Assembly: GCA_003243915.1 (NCBI GenBank)
Contig: QHCC01000114.1
Span: 1 to 44,362, forward strand
Length of the DNA stretch: 44,362 nt
Direction: 5' to 3'
DNA from: Pseudonocardiales bacterium
Lineage (GTDB): Bacteria; Actinomycetota; Actinomycetes; Mycobacteriales; Jatrophihabitantaceae
Under the pieces are notes generated by a model that saw only the letters and a list, made by a program, of their open reading frames with translations, made no database searches and had not been told where the DNA came from. Position 1 is the stretch's first letter. Each line of letters opens with the position of its first letter. This document shows, piece by piece, positions 15,257 to 24,164 of this stretch. Both the position numbers and the translations under genes were made by a program.

Positions 15257-17323
15257 TCAGACCTCCCTGGCATGGCGATGTCCTTCGAACACCGCCTCGT
15301 AGGTACTGCGAGGCGCGACAGCATCACCGATGACCTCGTACGGCACAGCCAGATGGCGGGCCGCTTCGGCTAGACCATTAACCGATTGCCGGGCCGTGAC
15401 CATGACGACCGCGTCGGCCGGCACCTCTACCAGTCGCTCAGGCGCATAGATGTTGTAGATCGTCGCGGACCTTGACCCGATCGTCTTGACGAAATGGTCG
15501 ACCGACAACTGCACGTTGTTCGCGTAAACCTGGGGGATGATCCACTCGAAATAGGCATCCGCGATGGTTTCCATGCCAACCATGGGCCAGCGAGTAACCA
15601 CCCGCACGCTCTTTGCTCCGTGCGTGGCCAGGTGAACTGCGACCAGCGGTCCGATGAGATCGGCTTGGTCGTCGATGACGAGCAGGTCACCAGTTGGTGT
15701 CACCGAGCCGTCGACGACCTCGTCCCACCCGTAGCAGTGGTCCTGGTCAGCGCCCGCCAAGGCGTCGCCTGTCCAACCTTGGAAACCGTTGCGGCATACC
15801 CGAGATCCGGTGGCGATGACGACGTGATCCGCTCGGTGTTGCTCACATATTCGCGCCAGGTCAGTCGAGCCGACATCGACTCCGAGCCGTATCTCGGTGC
15901 CGCCCTGCTCTGCCTGATCCCCGAGCCACGTTCCGATCTCCCCGTACTTGGCCCGGCCCGGCAACTGCGCCTGCAGCCGAACGTGGCCGCCGATCTCCCG
16001 CGAGCGTTCGAACAGGACAACACGGTGACCACGCGCCGTAGCGACTCGAGAAAACTCCAGGCCGGCTGGTCCGCCGCCGATAACCACGATCCGCTTTGGT
16101 GTGTCCGTGTGTAGCTCTACCCGTTTGCCCCATTGTGCCTCGCGGCCCACGGCCGGGTTGTACACACACTGGACGCGCTGACCCTTTGACACGCTCTTCC
16201 AGCAATGGTTGGCCGCGACACATTTGCGGATGTCGTCTTTGCGACCTTCTGCGACCTTCAAACCCCAATCGGGGTCAGCGAAGAGCTGCCGGGCCAGCCC
16301 GATGCCATCGGCGACACCGGATTGGAGCAGCTCCTCGGCGACCTCGGGAGTCGTGATGCGTCCCACCATGAACACCGGTGTGGTGCTGACCTTCTTGATG
16401 CCGAGTGCGTACTTGCGCTCCCAGCCGCCTTCGAAGTGCATGGGAGCGTGGATCCATTGGTGGTGAACGCCCACACTGACGTCGACGAAATCGACATCAG
16501 CGGCCGCCTGTAGGTCCTGGACGATCTGGGCGACCTCTGCCTCCTCGAGGTCACCCGGCCACAATGAGGTGGAGTTGATCCGGAAACCCAGGAACGGTCC
16601 ATCCCCGATGGCCGCCCGCATCCGGTTCAGCGCTTCTCGACAGAAGCGAAGTCGGTTTTCGTATGAGCCACCCCATTTATCAGTCCGCTTGTTGTACAGG
16701 GGAGACAGGAACTGCCAGGAAAGATAGCCGTGACTGAGATGGAACTCGACGCCGTCGAGGCCCGCCTCCATTGCGCGCCGGGCAGCACTGCCATGTGCGT
16801 CAAGTATTTCCTCGATTTCAGAGTCTGACATCTCTTTGGGCGTGCTTCCACCCGGGAACTCGCCCAACGGCACCTGGCTCGGCGCCATTGTGTACCACGA
16901 CGAATTCAGGTCGTAGGCCGGATCCTCCTTGTATTGGGGAAATCCTCGAACGCCAGTGTGCCGCAGCTGAACGGCGAGCTTAGTGCCGTGGCGATGTACC
17001 GCGTCAGCGACCCTTGCAAATCCGTCGATCTGTGCGTCTTCCCATAAACCCGGCTGTGCGAGCGGTGCGGCGATGGAACTTTCGTGGACGTGCGTGCCGC
17101 CGATGATGATAAGACCCGCACCGCCGCTGGCTCGCTCTTCGTAGTAGGGAACAGCCAACTCGTTGAACCTGGCAGTCTGTGGGCTGCTGACCCATGATGG
17201 GCAGGTCGGCGGAAAGATGATCCGGTTCTTCAGTACATCGTTGCGGATCTTGAGTTCGCTGAACAGAAGCGGAAACTGCTCAGCACCAGGACTGGACACC
17301 GAGTCTGTCGTGGTGACATCCAT
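15257..17323 (-). CDS. Old Yellow Enzyme/2,4-dienoyl-CoA reductase-like flavoenzyme
   Basis: This 688-aa protein combines an FMN TIM barrel (residues about 17-355), an iron-sulphur segment and an FAD/NAD(P)-binding module (about 410-680), as in FadH and trimethylamine dehydrogenase. The barrel has VQLRHTG (118-124) and GVEFHLSHGYLSWQFLSP (191-208) with the substrate-binding His195/His198, followed by RTDKWGGS. The dinucleotide motif is VVIGGGPAGLEFSR (413-426). The cysteine cluster reads C368-x2-A371-x2-C374-x11-C386: the second expected Cys is Ala, so the 4Fe-4S site has only three of the usual ligands. The gene lies 8 bases after the SDR gene. It would reduce a conjugated C=C bond, perhaps in a ring. 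Confidence 0.92.
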   Translation of the reverse strand: MDVTTTDSVSSPGAEQFPLLFSELKIRNDVLKNRIIFPPTCPSWVSSPQTARFNELAVPYYEERASGGAGLIIIGGTHVHESSIAAPLAQPGLWEDAQIDGFARVADAVHRHGTKLAVQLRHTGVRGFPQYKEDPAYDLNSSWYTMAPSQVPLGEFPGGSTPKEMSDSEIEEILDAHGSAARRAMEAGLDGVEFHLSHGYLSWQFLSPLYNKRTDKWGGSYENRLRFCREALNRMRAAIGDGPFLGFRINSTSLWPGDLEEAEVAQIVQDLQAAADVDFVDVSVGVHHQWIHAPMHFEGGWERKYALGIKKVSTTPVFMVGRITTPEVAEELLQSGVADGIGLARQLFADPDWGLKVAEGRKDDIRKCVAANHCWKSVSKGQRVQCVYNPAVGREAQWGKRVELHTDTPKRIVVIGGGPAGLEFSRVATARGHRVVLFERSREIGGHVRLQAQLPGRAKYGEIGTWLGDQAEQGGTEIRLGVDVGSTDLARICEQHRADHVVIATGSRVCRNGFQGWTGDALAGADQDHCYGWDEVVDGSVTPTGDLLVIDDQADLIGPLVAVHLATHGAKSVRVVTRWPMVGMETIADAYFEWIIPQVYANNVQLSVDHFVKTIGSRSATIYNIYAPERLVEVPADAVVMVTARQSVNGLAEAARHLAVPYEVIGDAVAPRSTYEAVFEGHRHAREV

Positions 17324-17331
17324 GCGGCTTC

Positions 17332-18147
17332 CTATCCCCGCCCTGGAACATGCATGAACTTGCTCATAACGAAACCGCCATCTACGAGTAGGTCGGAGCC
17401 AGTCATGTAGGACGCGGCATCCGAGGCGACAAAATGAACAGCCTGAGCAATCTCGTCAGGCGAGGCTATGCGTCCGAGCGGAGCGACCGCGCTCCGCCCC
17501 GCCAGAACCTCGGGCTGGCTATACAGCTCTTCCGTCATAGGGGTTCGGACCATGCCCGGACTAACGGAAACCGATCGCACGCCCGAGGATGCCCACTCCA
17601 GAGCGAAGCTCTTCGCGAGCATGACCAGCGCGGCCTTGCACGCACTGTATGCACCGGTATACGGGTACGGAGAATATGCGGCCGTCGATCCGATGAATAC
17701 CAAGACACCGGACCCTCGGGCAACCATGTCCCGACCGAACTCGCGACCTAGCAGGAAGCCCCCTCGCAGGCCGACCTCGAGCAAACGGTCGAAGCTCCCG
17801 GTCGGCAGCGAGTCCAAGTGGCCGGGCATTCGTTGGATGGCGGCATGGATGACGATGTCAGCCCCGCCGTGCTCGCCCCTCAGTCGGCCGGATATCTGCC
17901 GAACGGCCTCCTCTTGCGACACGTCGGCGACACACGGAAGGCCGCGCCCGCCAGCTTCGTCAACCTCCTTCGCAACCTGAGCGCACGTTTCCGGTGCGTT
18001 GTCCAACACGAGCACCGTGGCACCTTCGGCTGCATACATAAGGGCGCATGCGCGTCCGATTCCGCCGCCCGCGCCGCTGATTACCACCACCCTCCCGCGC
18101 GCATCCCGGTGGCTTCCGGGATTCGCTATGGGTTCCTGTGCTGTCAC
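17332..18147 (-). CDS. Short-chain dehydrogenase/reductase (SDR)
   Basis: This 271-aa classical SDR has the cofactor motif GAGGGIG at residues 25-31 and the acidic residue of VLVLDNAP at the end of strand 2, which suggests NAD(H) preference. Its catalytic triad is Ser154 (FIGSTAAYS), Tyr167 and Lys171 (AYSACKAAL). The C-terminal SYMTGSDLLVDGGF strand is standard. The usual NNAG motif after strand 4 is replaced by VIHAAIQR. It overlaps the binding-protein gene upstream by four bases (18144-18147), so enzyme synthesis is coupled to the transporter. It probably oxidises a hydroxyl made in the same pathway. Confidence 0.93.
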   Translation of the reverse strand: MTAQEPIANPGSHRDARGRVVVISGAGGGIGRACALMYAAEGATVLVLDNAPETCAQVAKEVDEAGGRGLPCVADVSQEEAVRQISGRLRGEHGGADIVIHAAIQRMPGHLDSLPTGSFDRLLEVGLRGGFLLGREFGRDMVARGSGVLVFIGSTAAYSPYPYTGAYSACKAALVMLAKSFALEWASSGVRSVSVSPGMVRTPMTEELYSQPEVLAGRSAVAPLGRIASPDEIAQAVHFVASDAASYMTGSDLLVDGGFVMSKFMHVPGRG

Positions 18148-19418
18148 TTGACCTTTGCCTCGGCTGCCGTCACGGCCGCAGCGGAGATCGTTTCAAGGGT
18201 GCCTAGCTTTCCGGACTGGTCGGCCTTGACAATGTCCCAAGGCCCAGCCACGTTGTGGAAGTCGTCGAAGTCCATCGGGCCACTCGCGCCGTCATAGTTG
18301 ACCTTGGAACCACCCTTCAGCTTGGCGAGACACGCGGCGTAGGTGAAGCACTGCGTGCCCGGCGCGTTCGACACCAGCGGAAGACCGCGCGTTATGTCGC
18401 TGTTCGCCGTGCTCTTCGTCGCGTCCATCGCAAGCGCAAGATCGACGACTCCGTCGTAGGCGTAGTTCGCACCGGCCAACGGAGCTGAGTTGAACGACTT
18501 CTTGTACTGCTGGGTGAACGCCTCGCCCGCGGCGTTGGCCGGCGTCCCGCCCGTGACCGAAGTGACGGCAGCGTGCGCGAACTTGGCACCGACCGCGGTG
18601 ATCCAGTCGCCGCCTGCGGTGACATCGGTGCCGAAGAACGGAACCGAAGTTCCTGCTACCCCCTTGAACTGCGAGAAGAAGGTGGCTGCTGTAGGCGGAT
18701 CCAGCTGGCCAAGTATCGCCTGCGGGTGGCTCGCGAGGAGCTTCACCACCTCGGAGTTGTAGGAGCTTTGGCCCGGCGTCACGTTTACCACGGTGGTGAC
18801 GTGTCCGCCTAGCTTGGTGAAGTCATTCTTGAGGAAGGGTTCCAGCGACTGCTGGGATGCTTCGCTGGTGAAGAGGATGGCGGCATTGCCGACTCCCTTG
18901 GATCGCGCATAGACCGCGAGAGCAAGAGCGAGCTGCGAGTCAGACGGATTGATACGCCATATCCACTTGTCTGTGTTCTTGTCAAAGTCGGTCGAGCCAC
19001 CATTGAACAGGTCTGGAATCTTGTTCCGATCGATGATCGGCCGCACTCCGAAGATCTCAAGCGTGGTCGGCCCGACCACTGCGACGGGATGATGTACCGC
19101 AAGTTCCTGCTGGAACACTGGTACGGCGTCGGCAGGGTCGCCCTTGGTATCGACCTTGTCTAGGACCAGATGGCGGCCGTTGATACCGCCGGCCGCATTG
19201 ACCACCGCGGCGCCGGCAACTGACCCGTTGTACAACGCAGTACCGATTTCTGCATATGCCCCGGTAAAGGATCCCAGCACGGCTACATGGATGTCGCCGG
19301 TCTTCGATGCGCCGTTACTGTTCTTGCCCGACGCGCACGAGACCAGCACTGTGGTGACGAGAGCGAGCGCGCCGACCGTTCGACCGAAGCGGCGGATCTC
19401 TCTTCCGGATTGTCTCAT
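18144..19418 (-). CDS. ABC transporter substrate-binding lipoprotein (LIV type), first set
   Basis: This 424-aa Peripla_BP_6-type lipoprotein captures substrate outside the membrane. The signal sequence has basic residues (GREIRRFGRTV), a hydrophobic core and a lipobox ending VLVSC before ASGKNSNGAS. The mature protein starts with IHVAVLGSFTGAYAEIGTALYNG and carries AAGGINGRHLVLDKVDTKGDP, both typical of branched-chain amino acid/aromatic acid binding proteins. The ATG at 19418 was preferred over the GTG at 19427 because AAGG lies about 10 bases upstream. It resembles the second binding protein at 29397 (both share a FDKNT...WR...PSDSQL segment). A 74-base gap (19428-19501) separates it from the ATPase gene. 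The ligand is not identifiable by eye. Confidence 0.93.
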   Translation of the reverse strand: MRQSGREIRRFGRTVGALALVTTVLVSCASGKNSNGASKTGDIHVAVLGSFTGAYAEIGTALYNGSVAGAAVVNAAGGINGRHLVLDKVDTKGDPADAVPVFQQELAVHHPVAVVGPTTLEIFGVRPIIDRNKIPDLFNGGSTDFDKNTDKWIWRINPSDSQLALALAVYARSKGVGNAAILFTSEASQQSLEPFLKNDFTKLGGHVTTVVNVTPGQSSYNSEVVKLLASHPQAILGQLDPPTAATFFSQFKGVAGTSVPFFGTDVTAGGDWITAVGAKFAHAAVTSVTGGTPANAAGEAFTQQYKKSFNSAPLAGANYAYDGVVDLALAMDATKSTANSDITRGLPLVSNAPGTQCFTYAACLAKLKGGSKVNYDGASGPMDFDDFHNVAGPWDIVKADQSGKLGTLETISAAAVTAAEAKVK

Positions 19419-19501
19419 TTGGTCCACGACCTTATCTCAGAATTGGCACTGATCTGATTGACAAGTGCGTTGTCGTGCTGCCGTAATACGTTTCCATGTC
19501 A

Positions 19502-20215
19502 CTACCCACCGAGATACATCTCTACTAGGTCCTGCCGTTGCAACAGGTCGACGCCGCTACCCTCGGCTGCCACCTTTCCGTTGACCATGACGTACGCCGC
19601 ATCCGAATTCGTGAGGGCCCGACGAGTGTTCTGCTCGACAACCAGTACTCCTATCCCTCGGCTTTGGATGGCCAAAATGTGTTTCCAGACTTGATCTTCC
19701 AGTTTCGGCGCGAGACCGGCAGTCGGTTCGTCGAGAAGCAACAATTTGGGATCGGCCATCAACGAGCGGGAAAGCGCGAGCATGCTTCGCTGACCACCGC
19801 TCAGGGTTCCGGCGGGCCGGCCCAGAGCTAACTTGAGGTCGGGAAATATCGTACAAACGGATTCGATGCGATCCTTCATGCCCGACCGCTTACCGTAGGC
19901 ACCTATATGCAGGTTCTCCATGACGGTAAGTGTCGCGAATATATTTGCCACCTGCGGGACGTAGCCGAGGCCTCGTGCCACTCGTTCATTCGTACTCAGC
20001 TTCGTTACGTCTGTCCCATCAAACACGATGCTGCCGGCAGTAGGCCGCAGGGCACCGGCGATAGCCTTCAGCGCCGTCGACTTCCCTGCTCCGTTGGGGC
20101 CAACCACGCAATTGAGCTGCCCGGCGTCAATGCTTAAACTGACTGCGCGCACGATTGGCGCGCCGCCGTATCCCACTGTCAATTCCGATACCGCCAGCAA
20201 GCTGTTCTCACTCAT
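19502..20215 (-). CDS. ABC transporter ATPase, LivF type, first set
   Basis: This 237-aa ATPase is the LivF-type energy subunit. It has Walker A GPNGAGKST (about residues 39-47), the Q-loop VPQVANIF, signature LSGGQRSMLALSRSL, Walker B LLLLDEPTAGL and the H-loop replacement region VVEQNTRRAL, where LivF proteins commonly have EQN. The N-terminus overlaps the end of the LivG-type gene by eight bases (20208-20215). Together with the adjacent LivG, LivM, LivH and binding-protein genes it makes a complete importer. Confidence 0.95.
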   Translation of the reverse strand: MSENSLLAVSELTVGYGGAPIVRAVSLSIDAGQLNCVVGPNGAGKSTALKAIAGALRPTAGSIVFDGTDVTKLSTNERVARGLGYVPQVANIFATLTVMENLHIGAYGKRSGMKDRIESVCTIFPDLKLALGRPAGTLSGGQRSMLALSRSLMADPKLLLLDEPTAGLAPKLEDQVWKHILAIQSRGIGVLVVEQNTRRALTNSDAAYVMVNGKVAAEGSGVDLLQRQDLVEMYLGG

Positions 20216-21068
20216 GAGCGGCCGTCCGGCCGAGGTAAGCCTCCACCACGTCCTGATTGGTCCGCAGTTGACTCATCGAGCCTTCCCCAATGACCCGTCC
20301 GGTTGCCATGACGACGACGGTGTCGCAGATCCGCTCTACGAAGCCCATGTTGTGCTCGACCACCACGACGGTCGCGCCGTCGTCGCGCAGGCCCTGGATC
20401 GCTCGCCCGAGCTCGTCGCCGAGCACCGGATTCACGCCGGCCAGCGGCTCGTCGAGCAGGACCACCTTCGGAGCCACCATCGCGACCCGGGCAAACTCCA
20501 GCAGGCGCTTCTGGCCGCCGCTCAACCGCCCAGCCAGTTCATTGACCACATGCGTCAGGTTCAGGCGCGCGAGCAGTTCGCTGGCTCGCCCCTCCAGCAG
20601 CGCTTCCTCGCGTCGTGTCGCTCGACGCCCGAACAGGGCTCGCCACACGGTCTCGCGGTGACCAGCAGGAGCCGCCGCCAGTACGTTTTCCAGCACTGTC
20701 AGCTTGGGCCACTCGCGAGCGACCTGGAACGTGCGAATCAAACCCGCCCGACTGACCCAGTCCATCGCGTGACCTTGAATCTCCTCGCCGTCCAGGTAGA
20801 TGCGCCCCTTGTCCGGCTTGATGAGACCCGACACCAAGTTGATCACCGTGCTCTTACCCGCACCATTGGGACCCACCAGCCCGGTGATGCTGTTGGGCCG
20901 AACGTCGAAGGAGCACCCCTGCACGGCGACGACACCACCGAAGCTGCGCCAAAGGTCGTTAACGACCAACGCCGCCGTCTCGGTCTGTCGTTCTGGCAAG
21001 GCACTGCTCGCCGTAGGGTCCACGCGCGCGGGCCGCTCGTCGTTGTGTTCAGGCAGCCGCTGCAACAT
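20208..21068 (-). CDS. ABC transporter ATPase, LivG type, first set
   Basis: This 286-aa ATPase is the LivG-type subunit. Walker A is GPNGAGKSTVINLVSG, the LIRTFQVAREWPKLTVLENV segment is typical of LivG, the signature is LSGGQKRLLEFARVAM, and Walker B is VVLLDEPLAGVNP with the H-loop VVVEHNMGFV. The first 33 residues before the ATPase fold are polar and unusual (contain DERPARVDPTASS), and the start overlaps the end of the LivM-type gene by 20 bases. Translation may therefore begin further in. It pairs with the LivF-type ATPase encoded just downstream. Confidence 0.94.
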   Translation of the reverse strand: MLQRLPEHNDERPARVDPTASSALPERQTETAALVVNDLWRSFGGVVAVQGCSFDVRPNSITGLVGPNGAGKSTVINLVSGLIKPDKGRIYLDGEEIQGHAMDWVSRAGLIRTFQVAREWPKLTVLENVLAAAPAGHRETVWRALFGRRATRREEALLEGRASELLARLNLTHVVNELAGRLSGGQKRLLEFARVAMVAPKVVLLDEPLAGVNPVLGDELGRAIQGLRDDGATVVVVEHNMGFVERICDTVVVMATGRVIGEGSMSQLRTNQDVVEAYLGRTAAHE

Positions 21069-22074
21069 CGCGGGCTTCCAGGTCTGGTGGCGTCTTGCTT
21101 GCTCGACGGTTCCAGTGACCGCCGGTCCGAAGCTGGCCGTTCATGGTCTTCAGCTCTGGAACGAGACCCCCAGAACGGAAGTACAGCGTGAGGATGATGA
21201 GCAGGCCCACCGTCATGTTTTCGATGGCAGGCAACGCGTCGGCATTCTTGCCAAAATCGGGCAGCAGTAAGGCAAGCTGCGGGAACGCAATGAGCACCAC
21301 CACCGCTCCGACAGTCGCGCCAAGATTGTTGGCGGTTCCACCCACTAACAGGGCGCCGTAGAGCAGGAAGGTCTCCAGCGGCGACCACGCGGTAGGGCTG
21401 AAGGCTTGGACGTAGTTGACGAGAAGGCTTCCCCCTATCGCCCCGACAACGCCGCCGATCACGTAGGCCTTGAGACGTAACTTGTAGACGCTGCGGCCGA
21501 ACGCAAGTGCGGCGACTTCGTTCTCCCTCACGGCCTTCACTGCTCTTCCGAATGGGCTACGGCGGATCAACTCCAGAACTGTGTAGATCGCGATCAGCGC
21601 GGCAACACACAGCCCAAAGAAGAAGTCTGAATAGCCCTGCAGAGTCAAGTTCAGGTTGTCTGCGAATGGCTGGGTGATGCCGTACAGACCGTTGTAGCCG
21701 TTGAACAACGGCGTGTACTGACTGATGAACGTGTAACCAATGATGGTGGTGGCGACCGTGACGATGGCGAAGTAGTTGGCCCGCAACCGGCGAAGCGCGA
21801 CCGCACCTATGCACAGCGACAAGAGGGCGCCCGCTGCAGCAGCTCCCAGCACGCCGACGATGAACGGCTGATGCAGCCCGAGCACGTACGAAACGCCCGG
21901 TTGGGTCTTCGCCGACGGAAGTGTAATGACGCCATAGACATACGCGCCGACGGCCGGAAACAGGTAATAGCCGAGATCGAGTTCGCCCGCCAAACCCCAT
22001 CGGACGTTGACGCCTAGGACAAGGATCGCCGTGATGGCAGCGAGCGTACCTACGCTGATGAGGTACTGGATCAT
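21049..22074 (-). CDS. ABC transporter permease, LivM type, first set
   Basis: This 341-aa membrane subunit has about eight to ten hydrophobic segments. It carries the LivM landmarks NVRWGLAGELDLGYYLFPAVGAY near the N-terminus, LRANYFAIVTVATT, the EAA-like cytoplasmic loop RRSPFGRAVKAVRENEVAALAFGR, and a closing LIILTLYFRSGGLVPE. It starts 1 base after the stop of the LivH-type gene. It is clearly paralogous to the frameshifted permease at 26892-27838, which makes a useful reference for the missing base there. Confidence 0.94.
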   Translation of the reverse strand: MIQYLISVGTLAAITAILVLGVNVRWGLAGELDLGYYLFPAVGAYVYGVITLPSAKTQPGVSYVLGLHQPFIVGVLGAAAAGALLSLCIGAVALRRLRANYFAIVTVATTIIGYTFISQYTPLFNGYNGLYGITQPFADNLNLTLQGYSDFFFGLCVAALIAIYTVLELIRRSPFGRAVKAVRENEVAALAFGRSVYKLRLKAYVIGGVVGAIGGSLLVNYVQAFSPTAWSPLETFLLYGALLVGGTANNLGATVGAVVVLIAFPQLALLLPDFGKNADALPAIENMTVGLLIILTLYFRSGGLVPELKTMNGQLRTGGHWNRRASKTPPDLEARDVAAAA

Positions 22075-22075
22075 C

Positions 22076-22954
22076 TCACGCGGCCGCCAATCGTTTCGCA
22101 GGCACTAGCCCTTGCGGCCGGAACAAGAGCGCCACAATGAGAATGGCGAACGCGACGACCGTCTTGTAGTCAGACTTGATATAGATGGCGCTGACCTCCA
22201 TCGCGACACCGACGGCGATTGCCCCAGCCATGGCGCCGTACGGCTGACCGATGCCGCCGAGAATGGCGGCTGCGAAGACGATGAGCAGAAAGCTGAATCC
22301 CATCCCAGGAGTCAACGCACCGGTCGTGAGCGCCAGGACGAAACCCGCCAGCCCAGCGAGACCTCCGGTCAAGAACCACGTCCGGTTGATGATTCGTCCA
22401 GAACTGATGCCACTCGCTTCGGCCAGCGTGGGACTCTCGGCCACGGCACGCTGTGCTTTGCCGAACAAGGTGTACTTGAGAATCACGTGTACGCCCAGCA
22501 TAATCACCGCCGCGCCGCCGATGATGGCGATCTGCTCGGTCGTCAGCAAGAATCCGCCGATGTGATGCGGCGCTCCGCCTTCGATTGGAAGCCGCAGCGT
22601 CTGCCCGCCATATCTCCACAGCACGCCATTCTGGAGGATGAGCGATATGCCGATCGTCAGCACGAAAAGGGTCAGGCCGGCCGTGTTTCGTCGACGGAAC
22701 GGAGCGATGACAACCTTGTTTATGAGGGCACCCAGAAGCGCGCCCGCGACAATCGAGGCCGCGCAGGCCAATACTGCGTTGTGCGTCGCCCGGTAGGTTG
22801 TAAGCGACGCGTAGGCGCCCACTGTCATCATCTCGCCGTGCGCGAAGTTAGGAAAGTTGGTGACGCTGAATTGCAGTGACAGGGCAACGGTCGAAATGGC
22901 GAGCACGGCGGCGGTGACGAGACCGAACCCGATCCCTAGGAGGAGGTCATGCAT
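22076..22954 (-). CDS. ABC transporter permease, LivH type, first set
   Basis: This 292-aa membrane subunit begins MHDLLLGIGFGLVTAAVLAIS and has the LivH landmarks FPNFAHGEMMTVGAY, TIGISLILQNGVLW, the coupling loop LFGKAQRAVAESPTLAEASGIS, and FRPQGLVPAKR at the end. About eight transmembrane segments are expected. It forms a heterodimeric channel with the LivM-type subunit encoded downstream. It follows the FAH-family gene by 75 bases, so the hydrolase and importer probably share one transcript. Confidence 0.95.
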   Translation of the reverse strand: MHDLLLGIGFGLVTAAVLAISTVALSLQFSVTNFPNFAHGEMMTVGAYASLTTYRATHNAVLACAASIVAGALLGALINKVVIAPFRRRNTAGLTLFVLTIGISLILQNGVLWRYGGQTLRLPIEGGAPHHIGGFLLTTEQIAIIGGAAVIMLGVHVILKYTLFGKAQRAVAESPTLAEASGISSGRIINRTWFLTGGLAGLAGFVLALTTGALTPGMGFSFLLIVFAAAILGGIGQPYGAMAGAIAVGVAMEVSAIYIKSDYKTVVAFAILIVALLFRPQGLVPAKRLAAA

Positions 22955-23029
22955 CAGCCGGACCCCTTGCGAGCGGTGGAGGATCGGAGCAGATAACCGG
23001 TTGCCTCCGTCGGAGTATCTGCGTCTGCG

Positions 23030-23935
23030 TCACAACACACCGCTTGTCGCGCGTCGTGGCACCCATGGCCAGTCTTCGGGCGCGTTTGGCTCGGCGATCA
23101 CGAGATTACGGATCGTGCCGATGGCCTCGATCGTCACTTCGACGATGTCGCCAGGCTCCAGATACACCGGCGGCTTGCGGGTGAACCCAACCCCAGCCGG
23201 AGTACCAGTGGCGATCACGTCACCGGGCTGAAGCGTCGTAAACGAAGAGAAGAACTCGATGCTCTGTGCCGCGCTCACCAGCATCTCCGATGTCCGCCCA
23301 GTTTGCATGACCGTGCCGTTCAACGTCGTCGTCAGACCGAGGTCAGCGACGTCCACCTCGTCCGGCGTGACAATGTCGGGCCCGAGCGGCATGGTGAAAT
23401 CGAAGTTCTTGCCGGGAGTCCATTGCTTGCCGGCCCGCTGCCAGTCGCGGGCGCTCGCCTCGTTGAGAACGGTGAACCCGAGCACTGCCTCGAACGCTTT
23501 TTCACCAGGGATGTAGCGGCCACCCCGGCCGATCACGACGCCCAGTTCACCCTCAAAGTCGAACTCGCTGCTGAGCGCAGGTTTGATCAGTGCGTCGTAC
23601 GGACCGATGATGCTCCGTTTGCCGCGAACGAACGATTCTGGCCAGTCAGCCGCCTGCCAACCGGTCTCCCTGGCGTGGTCTCCGTAGTTCAGACCCAGGC
23701 ACAGCACACGGCCGGCGTTCGGAACTGCTGCAGCGAAGTCCGCGAGCGCAACCTCTCGGCCGCCCTGCGACATGGCGGCCTCGGCAGCGCCCAGGGCGGA
23801 CGTGCCACCGGCAAGGAGCCCCTCCAGCGAAACAAGCTGCTCGTCTCCGGTCGCTGCCGCAAGGTCCACGTATCCGGACAGGCCACGTACGTGGAGTCGT
23901 TCGCCTGCTGGTGTGCGGATCGTTGCCAGTCTCAT
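23030..23935 (-). CDS. Fumarylacetoacetate hydrolase family protein
   Basis: This 301-aa FAH-fold enzyme would hydrolyse a C-C bond, decarboxylate or isomerise an acylpyruvate-like or muconate-like acid. The metal ligands appear as Glu-x-Glu in FDFEGELGVVIGRGG (about residues 124-138) and the Asp in NEASARDWQ (about 158-166; usually NDVSARD). The oxyanion/catalytic region LCLGLNYGDHARETG and the closing TGTPAGVGF are intact. It is the first gene of the long leftward operon, controlled from the 24.0-kb region, and precedes the first ABC importer. Similar enzymes act late in aromatic ring-cleavage pathways. The exact substrate is not deducible. Confidence 0.93.
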   Translation of the reverse strand: MRLATIRTPAGERLHVRGLSGYVDLAAATGDEQLVSLEGLLAGGTSALGAAEAAMSQGGREVALADFAAAVPNAGRVLCLGLNYGDHARETGWQAADWPESFVRGKRSIIGPYDALIKPALSSEFDFEGELGVVIGRGGRYIPGEKAFEAVLGFTVLNEASARDWQRAGKQWTPGKNFDFTMPLGPDIVTPDEVDVADLGLTTTLNGTVMQTGRTSEMLVSAAQSIEFFSSFTTLQPGDVIATGTPAGVGFTRKPPVYLEPGDIVEVTIEAIGTIRNLVIAEPNAPEDWPWVPRRATSGVL

Positions 23936-23982
23936 CAGCTGGATGCCTTCACACCGTTCCGCTTGTCATCGACGATCAAGCG

Positions 23983-24001
23983 TGCACAATGCATACTGCA
24001 G
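23983..24001. promoter_or_regulatory. Operator-like site B (TGCA-N3-TGCA)
   Basis: TGCACAATGCATACTGCAG matches site A (9637-9655) at 18 of 19 positions. It lies directly after the -10 box of the leftward promoter (24003-24008), over the expected transcription start of the FAH/importer operon, a classic repressor position. The shared core TGCA-N3-TGCA also occurs at 7708-7718. Confidence 0.6.
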
Positions 24002-24002
24002 G

Positions 24003-24031
24003 AGTATGAGGCGGCGGGTACGTCCCGTCAA
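24003..24031 (-). promoter_or_regulatory. Promoter of the long leftward operon
   Basis: Reading leftward, TTGACG (24031-24026) and CATACT (24008-24003) are separated by exactly 17 bases, a good sigma-70-type promoter. It points at the FAH-family gene with a leader of about 60 bases that includes operator site B. Confidence 0.6.
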
Positions 24032-24047
24032 GGCGCGCGCATTGCGA

Positions 24048-24116
24048 TGACTCGCGGCTGAAGCACCGCGCCCGGCGAGGCGACCTCCTTAACAACCGGC
24101 CTCGCCGCACGAGTCA
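24048..24116. promoter_or_regulatory. Nested inverted repeats between divergent promoters
   Basis: Three inverted repeats lie between the two divergent promoters: outer arms TGACTCG (24048-24054) and CGAGTCA (24110-24116); CGCGG (24053-24057) with CCGCG (24066-24070); and CGGCGAGGC (24073-24081) with GCCTCGCCG (24099-24107). The outer and inner pairs are perfect and nested. The stretch could extrude as a cruciform, act as a bidirectional transcription barrier or bind a protein. Function is unknown. Confidence 0.45.
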
Positions 24117-24164
24117 CCCAAACGTCGCGGACCGCTGGCAATTCCGTCAAGGCGCCGTCGACTC

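Noticed and set aside
14160-15302. 380-codon rightward frame
   Set aside because: Antisense to the dihydroxyphthalate decarboxylase-like gene and the start of the dehydrogenase gene; no family signature.
20028-21191. 387-codon rightward frame
   Set aside because: Antisense to the two ABC ATPase genes.
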